The notes below the pieces were generated by a model that had not been told where the DNA came from, ran no database searches, and saw only the letters and a program-made list of their open reading frames with translations. Of a stretch of DNA of 64,000 bases, positions 40,494 through 52,100 are shown in pieces. The stretch covers positions 124,001-188,000 of the forward strand of contig CBCTHE010000001.1 of NCBI GenBank assembly GCA_965146665.1. Reading direction: 5' to 3'. The stretch's first letter is position 1; every line of letters begins with the position of its first letter. A program made the translations under genes and the position numbers. The stretch is from Ructibacterium sp965146665 (GTDB lineage: Bacteria > Bacillota > Clostridia > Monoglobales > Monoglobaceae).

Positions 40494-43400
40494 CTATTTG
40501 ATATCAAGAATGCGGAATTCCTGAATATTTGTATTGACATTGGTACTGTTTCCAAGCCCAACCAGCTTGATATACCGTGTCTGGACCGGGCTGAATCGAA
40601 AGACATTATAGCCTTCTCCCAATTGAGAAGATGATTCCATCAGCTCACTGATAGGTGCATAAGTCTCCCCGTCCGGTGAATAGTACAGCGCAAACTTATA
40701 CCGCCGTGTATCTCCCTGCCAGAACGAAGCGGCCACCGCGCTGACCTCTCTCATCTCACCAAGGTCAAACACCGCAGATTCATTCAAAGCCAGCGCCGTC
40801 CAGCGGGTCTTAATGTTATTGTCCACCATGTTGTCCTTGTGATTCTCACTCTGCGGGGTGGAGGAGACTTCAATCCCCGTTATGCGATAGGGCTCTGTAC
40901 CTTCTATAACAGGCGTTCTGGAGGCACTTTTCACATAGCTGACTGTGTATACAGCAAAGGCGGTCCGTTCCGCATTGTATACCCGGATTACCGAAATATC
41001 CTCCGTGGTCTCTGCCTGATCAATTTCCACTTGAGCCGTAGGATCCGCAGGAACTACCTGAATCTCCGGCATGGTTTCACCTTCGTCAACGTAACACGAA
41101 GACAGGCTGTCATATTGCTTTCCATCAACAATATAACGCGCCACCGACAAATCATCCTGATTAGGCTGCACTGGAACAAGTTCACCATCCGGAATTGTCC
41201 ACTGTGAAATCGGTACGGTCATAATCTCCGTCGCTGCCGCGGCTTCGCCCATGGGTGCCAGCTTTACCGTCAAGTTCAGAGCGCCGCTTGCTTTAAGCTT
41301 AATGGCCACCTTGCGGATACCCTCGTTAGACTTCTGTCCCTCACATGAAGCAGACGTAGGCAATGATTCTGCCGGCATTACAGATATTTCACTCTCAGCC
41401 ACATTCGTATGGTACTTCAAAACTATACTTTTGCCGTTTTGGGATAAAATAGCCTCCTTCCGCTCCTCGTCAATCAGCACTTGGGCGTTGGTGTGCATAA
41501 ACCAATAAATATCGCTGTCATCCTTGTTCAGCTGGAACTCCCCGCGCATAGTCAAACTCCGCATGTCGTCTCCCACATAATAGCCCATGAGACCGCTGTC
41601 AATGTCATCATATACGCTGGACACGTCCGCCGCAACAAAGGCGCCCCGGGCCTTTTCTTCCTTTTTAACAATGGGTGCATAGCCGTCAAGGCTCTGCTCA
41701 ATTCCATAGGACGGATTGATTACAAAGGTGTTGTGCCCCTCGGTCCGTTTGCGGTAGAGCTGTTCATTGGTTACCCCCAGAAGTGCATAGCTCTCCTTGC
41801 CCAGGTCAATAGCCCAGCGCTCTCCCAGTATATCAAAAACAAAGGTTCCCACGTCATAGTGCGCATGGTAGGCATTTACCGCGCCGAAATGCGTACCCAG
41901 ATACAGCTGCTCCGGATCACTGTAGCTCGCCCGAATACCCACGGATTCAATCCCGGCCGTGGTGATCATCCTGTCATAGGAATCAGCAAGGCCCGAATCC
42001 AGCTTGGGGTCGTAATCCAGCATCTCAATGACGTCATCTGCCTTGGCCCAGCCCTGCTCCAGCGCCTTCTTGCGGACGGCCATGAGACCCTTATCCTGAT
42101 AAACCGCACCGAGCCAAGTATATTTGCTGTTTGTATATTCCTTTTGCATATTGGCGTCATGGAAGTTGTTGGTGCCCAGCATGCCGTTCTGTCCCAGCAT
42201 GTACCGTCCCGCCATGGATACGCCCTCATACTCCATAATACCCCAATCGCTTCCCAGAGCGATTTCGCTTGCCTTCACCATCTTTTCCAAATATTCAAAG
42301 GTCATGGTCTCCAGATAGTCCGTGCCTTCTATCCAGCCGCCCTCCGGCGGGAATCCCTTTAGCGTATATTCCATAGACCGAAGGCCTTTGGATATCATAT
42401 CAAAGCACTCCTCCGGATAAATCTCCGCCATGGCCAAGGCCGAGACAATGTTTCCCGCATTGATCAAGGTATTGTAATTGCTGACGACCTTCAGGGTGTT
42501 CCAGCCCCGGCAGGAGTCAGATTCACTGTTGAACCGGCCGTAATACGCAGCCCGCATGGGCTCAATCACATTCCGATACATAATTTCTTCCATAGTCTTT
42601 TTCTGCGCAGCGTCAAAGGCATCATACATCCAGTCATAAGCTATCGCTACCCCCATGCTCCATGGACACACATCAATGATGTGACTGGTATTGAAATCCG
42701 GGAATGTGTCAATGGACTGCATTTCCTTCCAAGCTCTGGCCGGATATTTATCATCTCCGGTCATCTGATAAGCAAAGCCTAAAAGCTGCATCCGGGTCAA
42801 GAATTTCCGTGCATAGGACCAAGTTCTGTAGGCATCCTCAAACTGATAATCAATCACCGCCACCGAATCAGGCAGGATATTATCCGCCTCTTTTAAAAAA
42901 CCGTCCCGCATTTGGCGGAAGGTCTCATCAGTTTCGCTCTCCTGCCGGATCCGCGCAAAATCCTCCTGATCCGCCATGATCCGGGGGTGTTTCGTTCCCT
43001 GCTCCGTGCTGGCATTAAAGCGCTCCCGGATCTGCTGTGCGTCAGGCCGTTCAAAATACATATAATCGTTAATTAGTTCTAGATATGTAGGTTGATATAA
43101 ATAGTCATTCTGGTATTCCTTCAGCACAAAATAGGTTTCCCGAGACATATCAAAGTGCAAGGGCGTCTTGGCCGCAATGAGCAACCCCTTGCTGTCGTCA
43201 GTCACATACCGATTCATCACTTCTCGGCTATACTGTTTAAACGGGTACAGCGTCCGCCCCTGTTCCTCTACAGCATAAGCAGTTTCGCACACGGTTTTTC
43301 CGTACATAGCTTCCAGCACATCGGACGTGACATACACCTCTCCGTCACGCTCTGTTACCTTTCCTTTCGCTGTCTGCTTCCGCCCATTGGCAAAAAAGGT

Positions 43401-44789
43401 CTGTGCCTTTGCGTGAAGCACCGTTTTGTCCTGCAAATATGCAATAATTGTATCATCTTCCGGGAAGATGGATGTCATGGTGTCCACACCGTCCACATAG
43501 GGTTCCCGCAGACCGATCAGGCTAAAGTCCTTTAAATACAAACCTCCGCCCTCGCCGGTATTGTTGATAGAAACACGCATGATATTCAAAACAGACAGCT
43601 TCTCGTTAATCGGAAGTTCTTTTCCCACCTTTTCTCCGTTAATATATACATCCGCCGTATGGGACGAAAGATTCACAAAAGCTTTGTACTCCACCCATTC
43701 ATCGTTTGGAAACACACCATTCAGCACAGTGCCGTCCACCAGCTTCAGCGCTCCTCCCGGCTGTACGGCGGCAATTGTGGTATCATAATTTCCGGAACCG
43801 CTGGTTTTATCCCTCAGCATGACCAGCTGCACGGGAGATTTCAGATTGACCGTCTTTACCATGCCGCCGATAAGAAAATAGTCATAAGTTTTGTTGGCTC
43901 TGTAACGGTAATTCTTGTTTAGGGTTAGGTCAAAGTAACAATCATCCTCTGTCGTTTTTTCCATAAAGATATAGTCTTCACGGTTCTTGTTTTTATAGTC
44001 AAGCCGGGGCAGTTCGATGCGGTTGGTTTTGGGATAAGCTGAAAAATAGGCGTACTTCGCCGGCGTAGAGCCGGCAGTGTTGCAGTTTCTGGTATCAAAA
44101 AACAAAAAATCCCCTGCATCATCATCGTACTCAAAATACTCCTCTGTTTTGGGATTCAGCGGAGCCGCAGGCGGTTCAAATTGCCTGAATTCCCCGTTGT
44201 AGACCATGATATTGTCAAGAACCAAACCGCTGTCTGTCTGGGAATACTTTTTTATCTTAAACCCAGTCACTGCCGCCTTTGCCGGAAGTTTCCAGTTGCT
44301 CAAAGCCTCTCGGCCGTCAAGGTATACACTGAAGGTTTTACGCTCCATATTAAAGGCCAGAGCCAGTTCTGTCATGCCGCTGGTGCCTATGCCGCCCACA
44401 TACTTGCCGTCATAGGTCCTTATCTCTCCGCCTGTCACCGAAACAGGATGAATCGAGGCCGAGCTCGAATAAACGCAAAGATCGAGATTCGATGCAGCAC
44501 CCTCGAACATCAATTCAGCAGAGAGCACAAAGCGATTTCCCAATCCTTCTACCTTCTGGTCAATTTCATCCGTCAAGGTATTGGTATGAAAGGACAGGGC
44601 ATGGCTGCCGGAGACGTTTTTGATCCGGTACAGCCCTCTGACAATGTTCACTGTATTCACTTGGGCCGCATTGATTGCATAGGTATTAAAATCCTCAAAG
44701 AAAAGCAGACTCTCCTCCGCCGCAGACGCAGGAAACCCGGCCAACACAACGACCAGTATCAATGTCAATATCATCCATCTCTTCAGCAT
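40494..44789 (-). CDS. Secreted heparinase II/III-like polysaccharide lyase with F5/8C domain
   Basis: This 1431-residue protein should cleave acidic polysaccharide outside the cell by beta-elimination. It has a signal peptide (to about residue 23), N-terminal jelly-roll modules, and an (alpha/alpha) toroid at about 590-870 with HIIDVCPWSMGVAIAYDWMY and RGWNTLKVVSNYNTLINAG. A heparinase II/III-like beta-domain follows (HYDVGTFVFDILGERWAIDL, then EGHNTFVI). The C-terminal 140 residues are an F5/8-type (CBM32-like) domain (VDNNIKTRWTA, then FDLGEMREVSAVA, ending IQEFRILDI). The start is ATG 44789, with GAGGAGG nine bases upstream, overlapping the stop of the previous gene (TGATGAGG). The exact PL family cannot be set by eye. 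Confidence 0.85.
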   Translation of the reverse strand: MLKRWMILTLILVVVLAGFPASAAEESLLFFEDFNTYAINAAQVNTVNIVRGLYRIKNVSGSHALSFHTNTLTDEIDQKVEGLGNRFVLSAELMFEGAASNLDLCVYSSSASIHPVSVTGGEIRTYDGKYVGGIGTSGMTELALAFNMERKTFSVYLDGREALSNWKLPAKAAVTGFKIKKYSQTDSGLVLDNIMVYNGEFRQFEPPAAPLNPKTEEYFEYDDDAGDFLFFDTRNCNTAGSTPAKYAYFSAYPKTNRIELPRLDYKNKNREDYIFMEKTTEDDCYFDLTLNKNYRYRANKTYDYFLIGGMVKTVNLKSPVQLVMLRDKTSGSGNYDTTIAAVQPGGALKLVDGTVLNGVFPNDEWVEYKAFVNLSSHTADVYINGEKVGKELPINEKLSVLNIMRVSINNTGEGGGLYLKDFSLIGLREPYVDGVDTMTSIFPEDDTIIAYLQDKTVLHAKAQTFFANGRKQTAKGKVTERDGEVYVTSDVLEAMYGKTVCETAYAVEEQGRTLYPFKQYSREVMNRYVTDDSKGLLIAAKTPLHFDMSRETYFVLKEYQNDYLYQPTYLELINDYMYFERPDAQQIRERFNASTEQGTKHPRIMADQEDFARIRQESETDETFRQMRDGFLKEADNILPDSVAVIDYQFEDAYRTWSYARKFLTRMQLLGFAYQMTGDDKYPARAWKEMQSIDTFPDFNTSHIIDVCPWSMGVAIAYDWMYDAFDAAQKKTMEEIMYRNVIEPMRAAYYGRFNSESDSCRGWNTLKVVSNYNTLINAGNIVSALAMAEIYPEECFDMISKGLRSMEYTLKGFPPEGGWIEGTDYLETMTFEYLEKMVKASEIALGSDWGIMEYEGVSMAGRYMLGQNGMLGTNNFHDANMQKEYTNSKYTWLGAVYQDKGLMAVRKKALEQGWAKADDVIEMLDYDPKLDSGLADSYDRMITTAGIESVGIRASYSDPEQLYLGTHFGAVNAYHAHYDVGTFVFDILGERWAIDLGKESYALLGVTNEQLYRKRTEGHNTFVINPSYGIEQSLDGYAPIVKKEEKARGAFVAADVSSVYDDIDSGLMGYYVGDDMRSLTMRGEFQLNKDDSDIYWFMHTNAQVLIDEERKEAILSQNGKSIVLKYHTNVAESEISVMPAESLPTSASCEGQKSNEGIRKVAIKLKASGALNLTVKLAPMGEAAAATEIMTVPISQWTIPDGELVPVQPNQDDLSVARYIVDGKQYDSLSSCYVDEGETMPEIQVVPADPTAQVEIDQAETTEDISVIRVYNAERTAFAVYTVSYVKSASRTPVIEGTEPYRITGIEVSSTPQSENHKDNMVDNNIKTRWTALALNESAVFDLGEMREVSAVAASFWQGDTRRYKFALYYSPDGETYAPISELMESSSQLGEGYNVFRFSPVQTRYIKLVGLGNSTNVNTNIQEFRILDIK

Positions 44790-44806
44790 ATAGTCACGCC
44801 TCCTCA

Positions 44807-47422
44807 TCAGGGTCTGTAGATAAATATGGTTCGCGTCGCATAATTTGCCTGCCGGATAACGGTCAGATCAGCCTCTTCACCATAAGCCATATATGAATGG
44901 AGCTCTTCTGCCGAAACGGGAATCAGCGTCCCCATCGTCATGTCAAAACACACGGCTGCGGCACCGGATGTCATAACAAAATTCCGAAGCTTTGCATGGG
45001 CAAGGTCATAGCTCCCATTTTGGTCAGGCGCAATGGTCATGTATCCGTTTCCCGCCGCATACAGCATCCCCCACTGATAGGTAAACGCACTGTTGCCGCC
45101 GCCAAAGACAGATGCCGCAGCTGTACTGACACTGTTTTTTACAGGCTGCCCGTCCAGAACCTCAAAATCCACCTCCAGGGCATGAATCCGATTTTCGCTA
45201 TCACGTCTCACACGAATAATGTCGCCGGGTGCCAACGGACGGTTATTTGGTTTTTTTACTGGAACATCATCCGGCAGAAACAGATCCACAAAGGCTTGAA
45301 TTTCGTAGCCGCCGTAGCATTCCAGTCCGGTTCCCGACTCGCCCTCCCCATTGATCGTCCGGCTGATCTGCCCTACAATCAGGTTGTCATATTTTCCGCC
45401 AAGCTCATTTGCCGTCATACTGACAACCGCCGCACCGGCAGACGCATACGGATCAACATCATAGACCCGGCAGGTCAGTTTTTCATCGTTGGCAAAACTG
45501 CTGGTGCTAAGCAGTGTATAGTCCTCATCTCTGTTTGAGTCTGCAGGGATACCAAAAATGACCGTCCCGGTAAAATTAAAATAGGGCGGGCAGCCTAACT
45601 GGGGGGTCTTGTAGGTAAAGTCCGTTGTTCCAAAATCCATCTCACTTAGGCTGTCCGGCAAAGTTCGGTCCTCTGTGAAGGTATCCTCCGTTTTTGGGAA
45701 ATCAATCTCCATAACCTCGCCGGCGCTGTTCGTTCTGTACTTGATCACAGAGGGCGCAAAGGACTGCTTCAGCATATCCGCAAATCCGGCAGAGGTCAGC
45801 TTTTCCTCCCGTGCATCTACCTGAATCCGGTTTGCACAGTTCAGCACCTCCATCTCGCCGTCTTCTGTAAAGATTTTCAGCAAAACTGTATGGCTCAGAT
45901 CTCCGGTATCGCTATAGGCTGTTAAATACCCATAGCTGCCGCCATCTTTTTCTGCGGCCATATAAGCGATCTCGCCGTCCAGGCCCAGAACCCCTCGGTA
46001 TTCCGTACCTGGATATACGCCGGAACAGCGTTCCATGGCATAGGGACTCATCTCATACGCGGCACCGCCGATCGTTACCTTGCCTTCTTCTTTGCGTATC
46101 TCCGTCACCAGGCCCTTGAGCCGGGCACTGCACCGGATCAGTTCACAGCAGATTCCGTCAAGGGACCGGCGCACTGCCAGCACATCTCCAGACTTGATCT
46201 GCCAGGGCTCCAGAGAGGTTCCGTCCGTCTCAGTCACCCGCAGTCCCCATATCTCCCGCGTGTCGAAACTGACTGTCTTCTGCCGGCCGTCCGCAATCCG
46301 CTTCTGCTCCAGATCCACACTTGAAACATAGATATAGTCATACACGTCCAGAAACAGTATTTCATAGACGCCGTCGCCGTCATTGTCCAGCGCCCGCAGT
46401 CTGCCTGCGCCAGCCTTTGCCGGATCAATACCCAGCTTTTCCGCATATCTGCCATTGTATATCAAGGCATACCCGTCCTCAAGCCGCAGACTTTTCTGAC
46501 GTCCATCTTCGCTGTAATAGGAGAGTCCGGTTTCATGGAGACCAGATACGTCCTTTGCCTTGATTTCCAAACTTCGGTTATCCTTTTCGAGCACTGTCAG
46601 GATCTGTTTCACACCGTCTATTTCTTTGTAAAAGGCCCGGCAGTGCTTACCCAGCCATGAATTCTCCTGCCCGTGCCAGCGGTAAGCCTTTCCATCCAGC
46701 TCGAAATAATCCGCATCCACAGCTGTCTCCGCACCGTAAATGGCAGTCCAGTTAAGTGCCGTAATAATTCCTTCAACCGCATGCACTTCATAGAGGGCCT
46801 CCATCATGGACTGATCCGACATGGCATATGTGACTTCAAAGGCATTCTCAGATGTCAGCTTCTGGTAGGAGGCATCTGCGATCCTAGTCTCCAGTGCCTG
46901 GTATGCCAGATCGTAAAATGCCCCAACAGTAATCTCCCCGGCGGCCGGCATCTCCGTATACAGCCCGAGACGCCGGGCCACAGTCCGATATCCTGAAGGG
47001 AATCCGCCCATATATCCGGCGGCATAATCATAGCCCAGAGCCGACACCATAATCTTTATCAGCTCGTCTTCGGTTATGTTCCGCTCCGGCTCAAACAGCT
47101 CTCCCGGAGCGATCCAATCATAGACCAGCGCAAGGTTCACCGCCTTGTAATAAGGGCTGTCCTCCTTAACATCTGAATACTGCCCTCCCTGCGCTTCCGC
47201 TCTCTCAAGGCCAAAAAGTCTCACAAGGGCGGAGACCGCCTCTCCCCGGCTGAGACCGGTCTCGTCAGACAGCGTACATACACAGGTGCCGGTTATTGTA
47301 TCCACCAGCGTGCGGCATAGCACACGCTGTTCTTCGGCCGCATACGCCTGATCCGGCATAACGGCACTGAGTGCAAGGACAATGCAAAGTGACAATAATG
47401 CCGCTGTTACTCTGTTCTTCAT
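44807..47422 (-). CDS. Large secreted protein with N-terminal SLH repeats
   Basis: This 871-residue protein has a signal peptide (about residues 1-28, ending AYAAEE). About two S-layer-homology-type repeats follow (roughly 55-180: GLSRGEAVSALVRLFGLERA, then YYKAVNLALVYDWIAPGE and ITEDELIKIMVSALGYD). The remaining 650 residues are beta-rich, with blocks like YIYVSSVDLEQKRI and repeated G-D-V-L turns. Their fold is not recognised. The SLH part would bind secondary cell-wall polymer and hold the rest at the surface. The start is ambiguous. ATG 47422 was chosen, but TTG 47425 lies better placed from AGGAG. It is coupled to the lyase by overlapping stop and ribosome site. Confidence 0.78.
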   Translation of the reverse strand: MKNRVTAALLSLCIVLALSAVMPDQAYAAEEQRVLCRTLVDTITGTCVCTLSDETGLSRGEAVSALVRLFGLERAEAQGGQYSDVKEDSPYYKAVNLALVYDWIAPGELFEPERNITEDELIKIMVSALGYDYAAGYMGGFPSGYRTVARRLGLYTEMPAAGEITVGAFYDLAYQALETRIADASYQKLTSENAFEVTYAMSDQSMMEALYEVHAVEGIITALNWTAIYGAETAVDADYFELDGKAYRWHGQENSWLGKHCRAFYKEIDGVKQILTVLEKDNRSLEIKAKDVSGLHETGLSYYSEDGRQKSLRLEDGYALIYNGRYAEKLGIDPAKAGAGRLRALDNDGDGVYEILFLDVYDYIYVSSVDLEQKRIADGRQKTVSFDTREIWGLRVTETDGTSLEPWQIKSGDVLAVRRSLDGICCELIRCSARLKGLVTEIRKEEGKVTIGGAAYEMSPYAMERCSGVYPGTEYRGVLGLDGEIAYMAAEKDGGSYGYLTAYSDTGDLSHTVLLKIFTEDGEMEVLNCANRIQVDAREEKLTSAGFADMLKQSFAPSVIKYRTNSAGEVMEIDFPKTEDTFTEDRTLPDSLSEMDFGTTDFTYKTPQLGCPPYFNFTGTVIFGIPADSNRDEDYTLLSTSSFANDEKLTCRVYDVDPYASAGAAVVSMTANELGGKYDNLIVGQISRTINGEGESGTGLECYGGYEIQAFVDLFLPDDVPVKKPNNRPLAPGDIIRVRRDSENRIHALEVDFEVLDGQPVKNSVSTAAASVFGGGNSAFTYQWGMLYAAGNGYMTIAPDQNGSYDLAHAKLRNFVMTSGAAAVCFDMTMGTLIPVSAEELHSYMAYGEEADLTVIRQANYATRTIFIYRP

Positions 47423-47484
47423 CAAGTCGGTTCACTCCTCCTGTTTTCATCATTCCATTCCGCAGCCGCTCTCCCGCACGGCAC

Positions 47485-49149
47485 TTATTCCCCATAGGCC
47501 AGCGCGCGGCTGATCAGCGCCGCCGCCTCCGCACGGGTGGTGGTATCCAAGGGCCGAAAGCTGTTTGCATCGCCTGTTACAATGCCTGCTGCCGACATCC
47601 CTTCCACAGCCTCACGCGCATAGCCGGCAATATCTTCTGCATCCACATAGGGAGCGGTACCGCGCTCCAGAGAAACTCCAGCAAAGTTCAGAGCCCGCGC
47701 CAGAATCACCGCCGCGTCCTGACGGGTAATGTCACTGTAAGGCGCAAAACGGCCGTCAAAGCCCTGGGCAATGCCAGCGCGATAGGCCCCGTATACATAA
47801 CCTGCAAACCAGTCTTCTGCGGAGACATCCTCAAAAACGTCATCTTTTTCCTGGGCGATTCCAAATGCCTCGGTGGTCATTTTTATAAACTCCGCCCTGG
47901 TAACCTGATTTTCCGGCAGAAAACGTCCGTCCTCATAACCATTTATGATTCCCCGCTCGTACAGGCTGTAAACAAGTCCTGCCGCCCAGTGATCCTTCAT
48001 ATCGGGAAACACGGTTTTATCCGCCGATGATTCTTCCCCTTGCTGCGGCCGGTTCTCTCCGCCCACAATCTCTGTTCCGCCAGGCACAATTCCGCCGGAG
48101 GTACCACCCGAACCGCCGCTGTTGCCGCTGCCGGGCTTGGAGCTGCCTCCATCCGACCGATCTGCCATCACCTCTTTGCAGATATTGCCAAATGCCGTCT
48201 TCACATAATTTACCGTAATCATCCGGTCCCTGAGCTTATACATACCAGAAAAAACCGTTGCTTTTTCATATTCATTTAAAGCGATATAGTCCCCGAGACT
48301 GTACTGATTGTCCGTATAGTATTGCTCCAGGCACTTCCGCATTTCATTGGGCGAAGCCGCGCCCATCATCCGGCCGCAAAAGACAGTCTGCTCAAAATCT
48401 TCCTCGAAATCTGAACAGCAAAATGTCATTTGCTTGATTAGTCCGTCAATTTTTTCCTGAATTCTCTGTGGCTCAGCGCAGTATGCCGCATAAGCCCCTT
48501 CGCCCAGATATCCGGCATAATTTTTTAGAAACTCCTCTGTCGTCATGCGGCCCGCCTTTAATCCTGCCGCCCCTTCTGCCACAAGGAACTGATCGATAAA
48601 CCCACCGCAGGTATAGCCGCTCACCGGCCTGGCATTTTCCAGGATCCCGCTGATTTCGCCGCCATCCCGGAGCGGTCCGTCGCAGAGACCAAGAGCCTGC
48701 CCATGGTCCGCAAGCAACTGCGCTATGCCGGCCGCATCCTCAGCATTGAAACGGTCCAGCAGCTCCGCCAGTCTGGTCTGGTCAATCACTGCAAATGGCA
48801 GCTGGACATCCAGACCATCCCCGCTGAAATACGCCACATACCTTCCGTATGCAAAGTCTTGCGGCAGCAGGATCGAATCATCAATCTCACCGGATGGCGC
48901 GGTGACAAACGTCTTATAAAGAATTTGTCCGTTCTTATTTACTTCATCCGTGGTCAGATTCTCCGGTGTCTTTGCCGCCGGCAAAACCGTAAGACTGTAA
49001 ACTTTTCTTCCGCCGGTTGCCTCTGCCTTAATACAAATACGCTTTTGCTCCCGGTCAAAGCTTACCTCCTGAGCATGGACAGGGCACAGCACCGCAGTAC
49101 ACAAGCATAAGGCAGCAGCTGCCGGCAGCAGACATTTTAACCACGCCAT
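47485..49149 (-). CDS. S-layer-homology (SLH) surface protein
   Basis: This 554-residue protein has a signal peptide (about residues 1-27), a central region without clear family (about 30-320) and a Gly/Ser-rich linker (SKPGSGNSGGSGGTSGGIVP). Three C-terminal SLH repeats follow (about 380-554), seen as FPDMKDHWAAGLVYSLYERG, VFEDVSAEDWFAGYVYGAYR and YVDAEDIAGYAREAVEGMSA. SLH domains bind pyruvylated secondary cell-wall polysaccharide. It probably supplies a wall anchor or binding platform for the locus. GAGGTGG precedes the ATG. Confidence 0.9.
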   Translation of the reverse strand: MAWLKCLLPAAAALCLCTAVLCPVHAQEVSFDREQKRICIKAEATGGRKVYSLTVLPAAKTPENLTTDEVNKNGQILYKTFVTAPSGEIDDSILLPQDFAYGRYVAYFSGDGLDVQLPFAVIDQTRLAELLDRFNAEDAAGIAQLLADHGQALGLCDGPLRDGGEISGILENARPVSGYTCGGFIDQFLVAEGAAGLKAGRMTTEEFLKNYAGYLGEGAYAAYCAEPQRIQEKIDGLIKQMTFCCSDFEEDFEQTVFCGRMMGAASPNEMRKCLEQYYTDNQYSLGDYIALNEYEKATVFSGMYKLRDRMITVNYVKTAFGNICKEVMADRSDGGSSKPGSGNSGGSGGTSGGIVPGGTEIVGGENRPQQGEESSADKTVFPDMKDHWAAGLVYSLYERGIINGYEDGRFLPENQVTRAEFIKMTTEAFGIAQEKDDVFEDVSAEDWFAGYVYGAYRAGIAQGFDGRFAPYSDITRQDAAVILARALNFAGVSLERGTAPYVDAEDIAGYAREAVEGMSAAGIVTGDANSFRPLDTTTRAEAAALISRALAYGE

Positions 49150-49172
49150 AAAACCACCTCATTTCTCATAAT

Positions 49173-52100
49173 CTAATTCAAATATATGCTAAGCGGATCC
49201 TGCTGGTCCCTGAGCTGTTCCAGCATCCAGCCCGCCAGAAGGTCTGCTCCCGCACCATTTAAGTGGGTTGTGTCTCCAGGCTCGTAATACTTGTCCCGAA
49301 CATCTGCCAGCCCCTCCTGGTCCATCAGTGCGATCATGGGTTTGTACAGATCAATAAACGTACACCCTTTTTCGTCCGCAAGGCTCTGCATGGCTTCATA
49401 GTATCCCTGATGAAAGTCAGCATAACCCTCCGCCGCCACTGTGCCGCCCGCACAAAAGATCACACGTCCTCCCCGTTCTGCAGCATCCTGATACTGTGCC
49501 TCCAAATTCTTTTTATAGACCTCTGGCGTAACCTTCAAGTTTCCTACATGGTCGTTGTGCATGGTACCGATCAGGACCGCGTCCCCGGGCTTCATACTTC
49601 TGAGAATATTCTGCCATCTCCAGGAGCTCCGGAAGGAAGCGGACGACGAGCCGCCCAGGGCATAATTATGTACAGCCACTTCCGGACTCAGCCGCGCCGC
49701 CAGATAGTCACCGTATCCCTGTCTTGAATTGCTGCGTCGATACCGGCAGGCCAGGGAGTCCCCCGCTATATACAATTCTGGTACCGCGGTCTGGGACAGA
49801 TTCACAGGTGCCGCCAAAGGTTCCAAATTTGTCTCTTTCCAGGCATATGCCCTATAAATCTTATCTTTGTCCAAAGAATCTCCGCGAACCGGCATATGTA
49901 CGATCTCCCCCCGCCGGGCAGGACGCTGCATCCGTTCTACCGACTGCAGCTGACCCTCTTGATCAAAGCCCGCAATATAAAACACACTGTCCTCAGCATT
50001 TTTTCCTGCTGCGAACTGAAGATTGACAGCAGAAGAATCCCGATTCAGGCAAACGTTCTGCCCGGATGTCAGGAACTTTCCGCCGCCCCCGGACGGAAGC
50101 ACCACCACGTCATATTTGCTTGCGAAGGTCCCGTTGGAGGCATAGACCACATCCCCGTCAGCCAGCTCCCCCGCAGTCAGCGGTCTGCGGTTTCGTTCTG
50201 CCTCCGCATTGCCGCCCAGGGCGGCCATCAGCTCTTCTGCCGTAGTTCCCTGTTCCACCGTGATGATCTCCTGCAGATTTTGCACCCTTATATTGTCCGC
50301 ACTGGAATGGAAATAAGTATCTTCCAAAATCTGAGGATAGCTGTATGATCTGATATTGTCAAGGGCAAATGCGCCGGTTCCAACAGCCGAATTTTGATAC
50401 GCGGCCGCGATTTTTATCCGATAGGTATTGCCGATCATGCCCTCTCCCAGTTTCTCTGCCGGAACCAGTGCGCCGCTGTACCGCTGCGTCCCGTCTATAT
50501 ACAAGGTCAAGGTGTTTGTCCCATTATTTACAACCGCTTTTAGATTATACCATCTTCCCTTTTCAAAGGTCATCTCGCCGTTTTCATCCGAAAACGGGGT
50601 AACCTTTGCGTCGCTGTCTCCTGTGGCATAGCCGAATTTTGCAGCAGACATCCGCAAAAAGTTATTGGTGTACTCCTTCCAGCTGGCCCCGCTGTCCGCG
50701 GAATAGCTTGTAAAAAACTGGAAGTACTGCTGTGTAGCATCCCCGGTATAACAATAATCCAGGTCGATTACCAGCTGGTCATAGGAAGCGCTTCCCTTTG
50801 CTGTCTCTGGACAAGGGTAAAAATTCATGTAAGCCGAGCCCTCCTTCTGCTCTTCCGTTTCCATGACCAGAGCCCTGTTGGATGTAAATTTGTCTCCCTC
50901 GCCGCTCCTTACGTCAAAGGAAAATCCCTTTCCCGGCGCCTTGTTCTCTGTCACTTGCGCATTGTTGGTCCAGAAGGTAAAGCCTGTCTCACCTCCAGTT
51001 CCATACATATAACTCTCCGCTGTCTCTGATTCCGCATACCGGAAGGGATTGGTGAGCTGAGCAGACTGGTTGGTAAACTCATCAAAATCATACCAACGGT
51101 AGACCTCTGGCACCGCCGTCTGGGTCACAATATCATACCAGATGGCGGTCTCCGCCGCATCCGATGGGAAAGCCGCCGCAAAGCATCCAGTGCCCACTGC
51201 CCCGATTTCCACCCTGTTTCCTTCCGCGTCGTATACACCCCAGGCATAAGTAGTCTGGGTTCCGTCCGGCGCAATAAGTGCTCTGGTCTCTATCCGGTTC
51301 AGCAGATCCGCCGCCGTGGTTCCCGCCTCACAGCATATCCTGCGGTTTTCCTGATCAATCTCTATACCACCGTCCGCCTCGCAGGTGACAAACGGCGCAG
51401 CGGCAAAGGCGTTGACATCGTCAATATAGAATTCATTTTCCTTTTCCTTCGTTGCCAGAAAAGACAGCATATTGGCAGAGTTAGCCGGCTTTCTGTAGGG
51501 GAAGTCATAGACTGTGCCTCCATCCGCCCCATAGGACGCTGTCTGGCCGTTCACAAACATCCGGAAGGTCTTTTCCTTTTCATTTACAAGAAAGGCGAGC
51601 TGATTCCAGTCGTTAAATTTGAAGTCCGACGAACCGCTCCCTACTCCGGTCTTATAAATTACCTTTCCGCTGGGATCCTTGACCTGGATCCCGTCACCGT
51701 CCGTCCCCATAAGGCAGACAGTATTCTGGTCCGACCCAATGGACAGGATCGCTTCGCCAAGTTTTACTGGGTATATTCGGTAAGACAGCATCCACATAGA
51801 CGGAACAGGGCCGTAATGATCCGCAATTTTATATTTCAGCCCCCCTTGATTGGCGGACTCAGTTGTGGTGAACACCTTCATAGCATAGTTGACCGCTCCG
51901 TCCTGATCGCGGCTCCCTTCTTTGGGATCCCTCTCTACACCCCAGCCCCGGACTGCCGCATTTTCCGCTTTGAGCGTACCGCTGCCGTCGACAAACCCCT
52001 GCAGTCCTGTAAGACATTCTTCGAATGACTTGCCCTCGCCGGGGAAATATCGGTTCCGTACGATGATGCCGCCTGCCTTGCCCTCTGTCACGACTTTTTC

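Noticed and set aside
41481..42362. 293-codon plus-strand ORF opposite the lyase
   Set aside because: It is antisense to the heparinase II/III core, and its composition follows the complementary codons.
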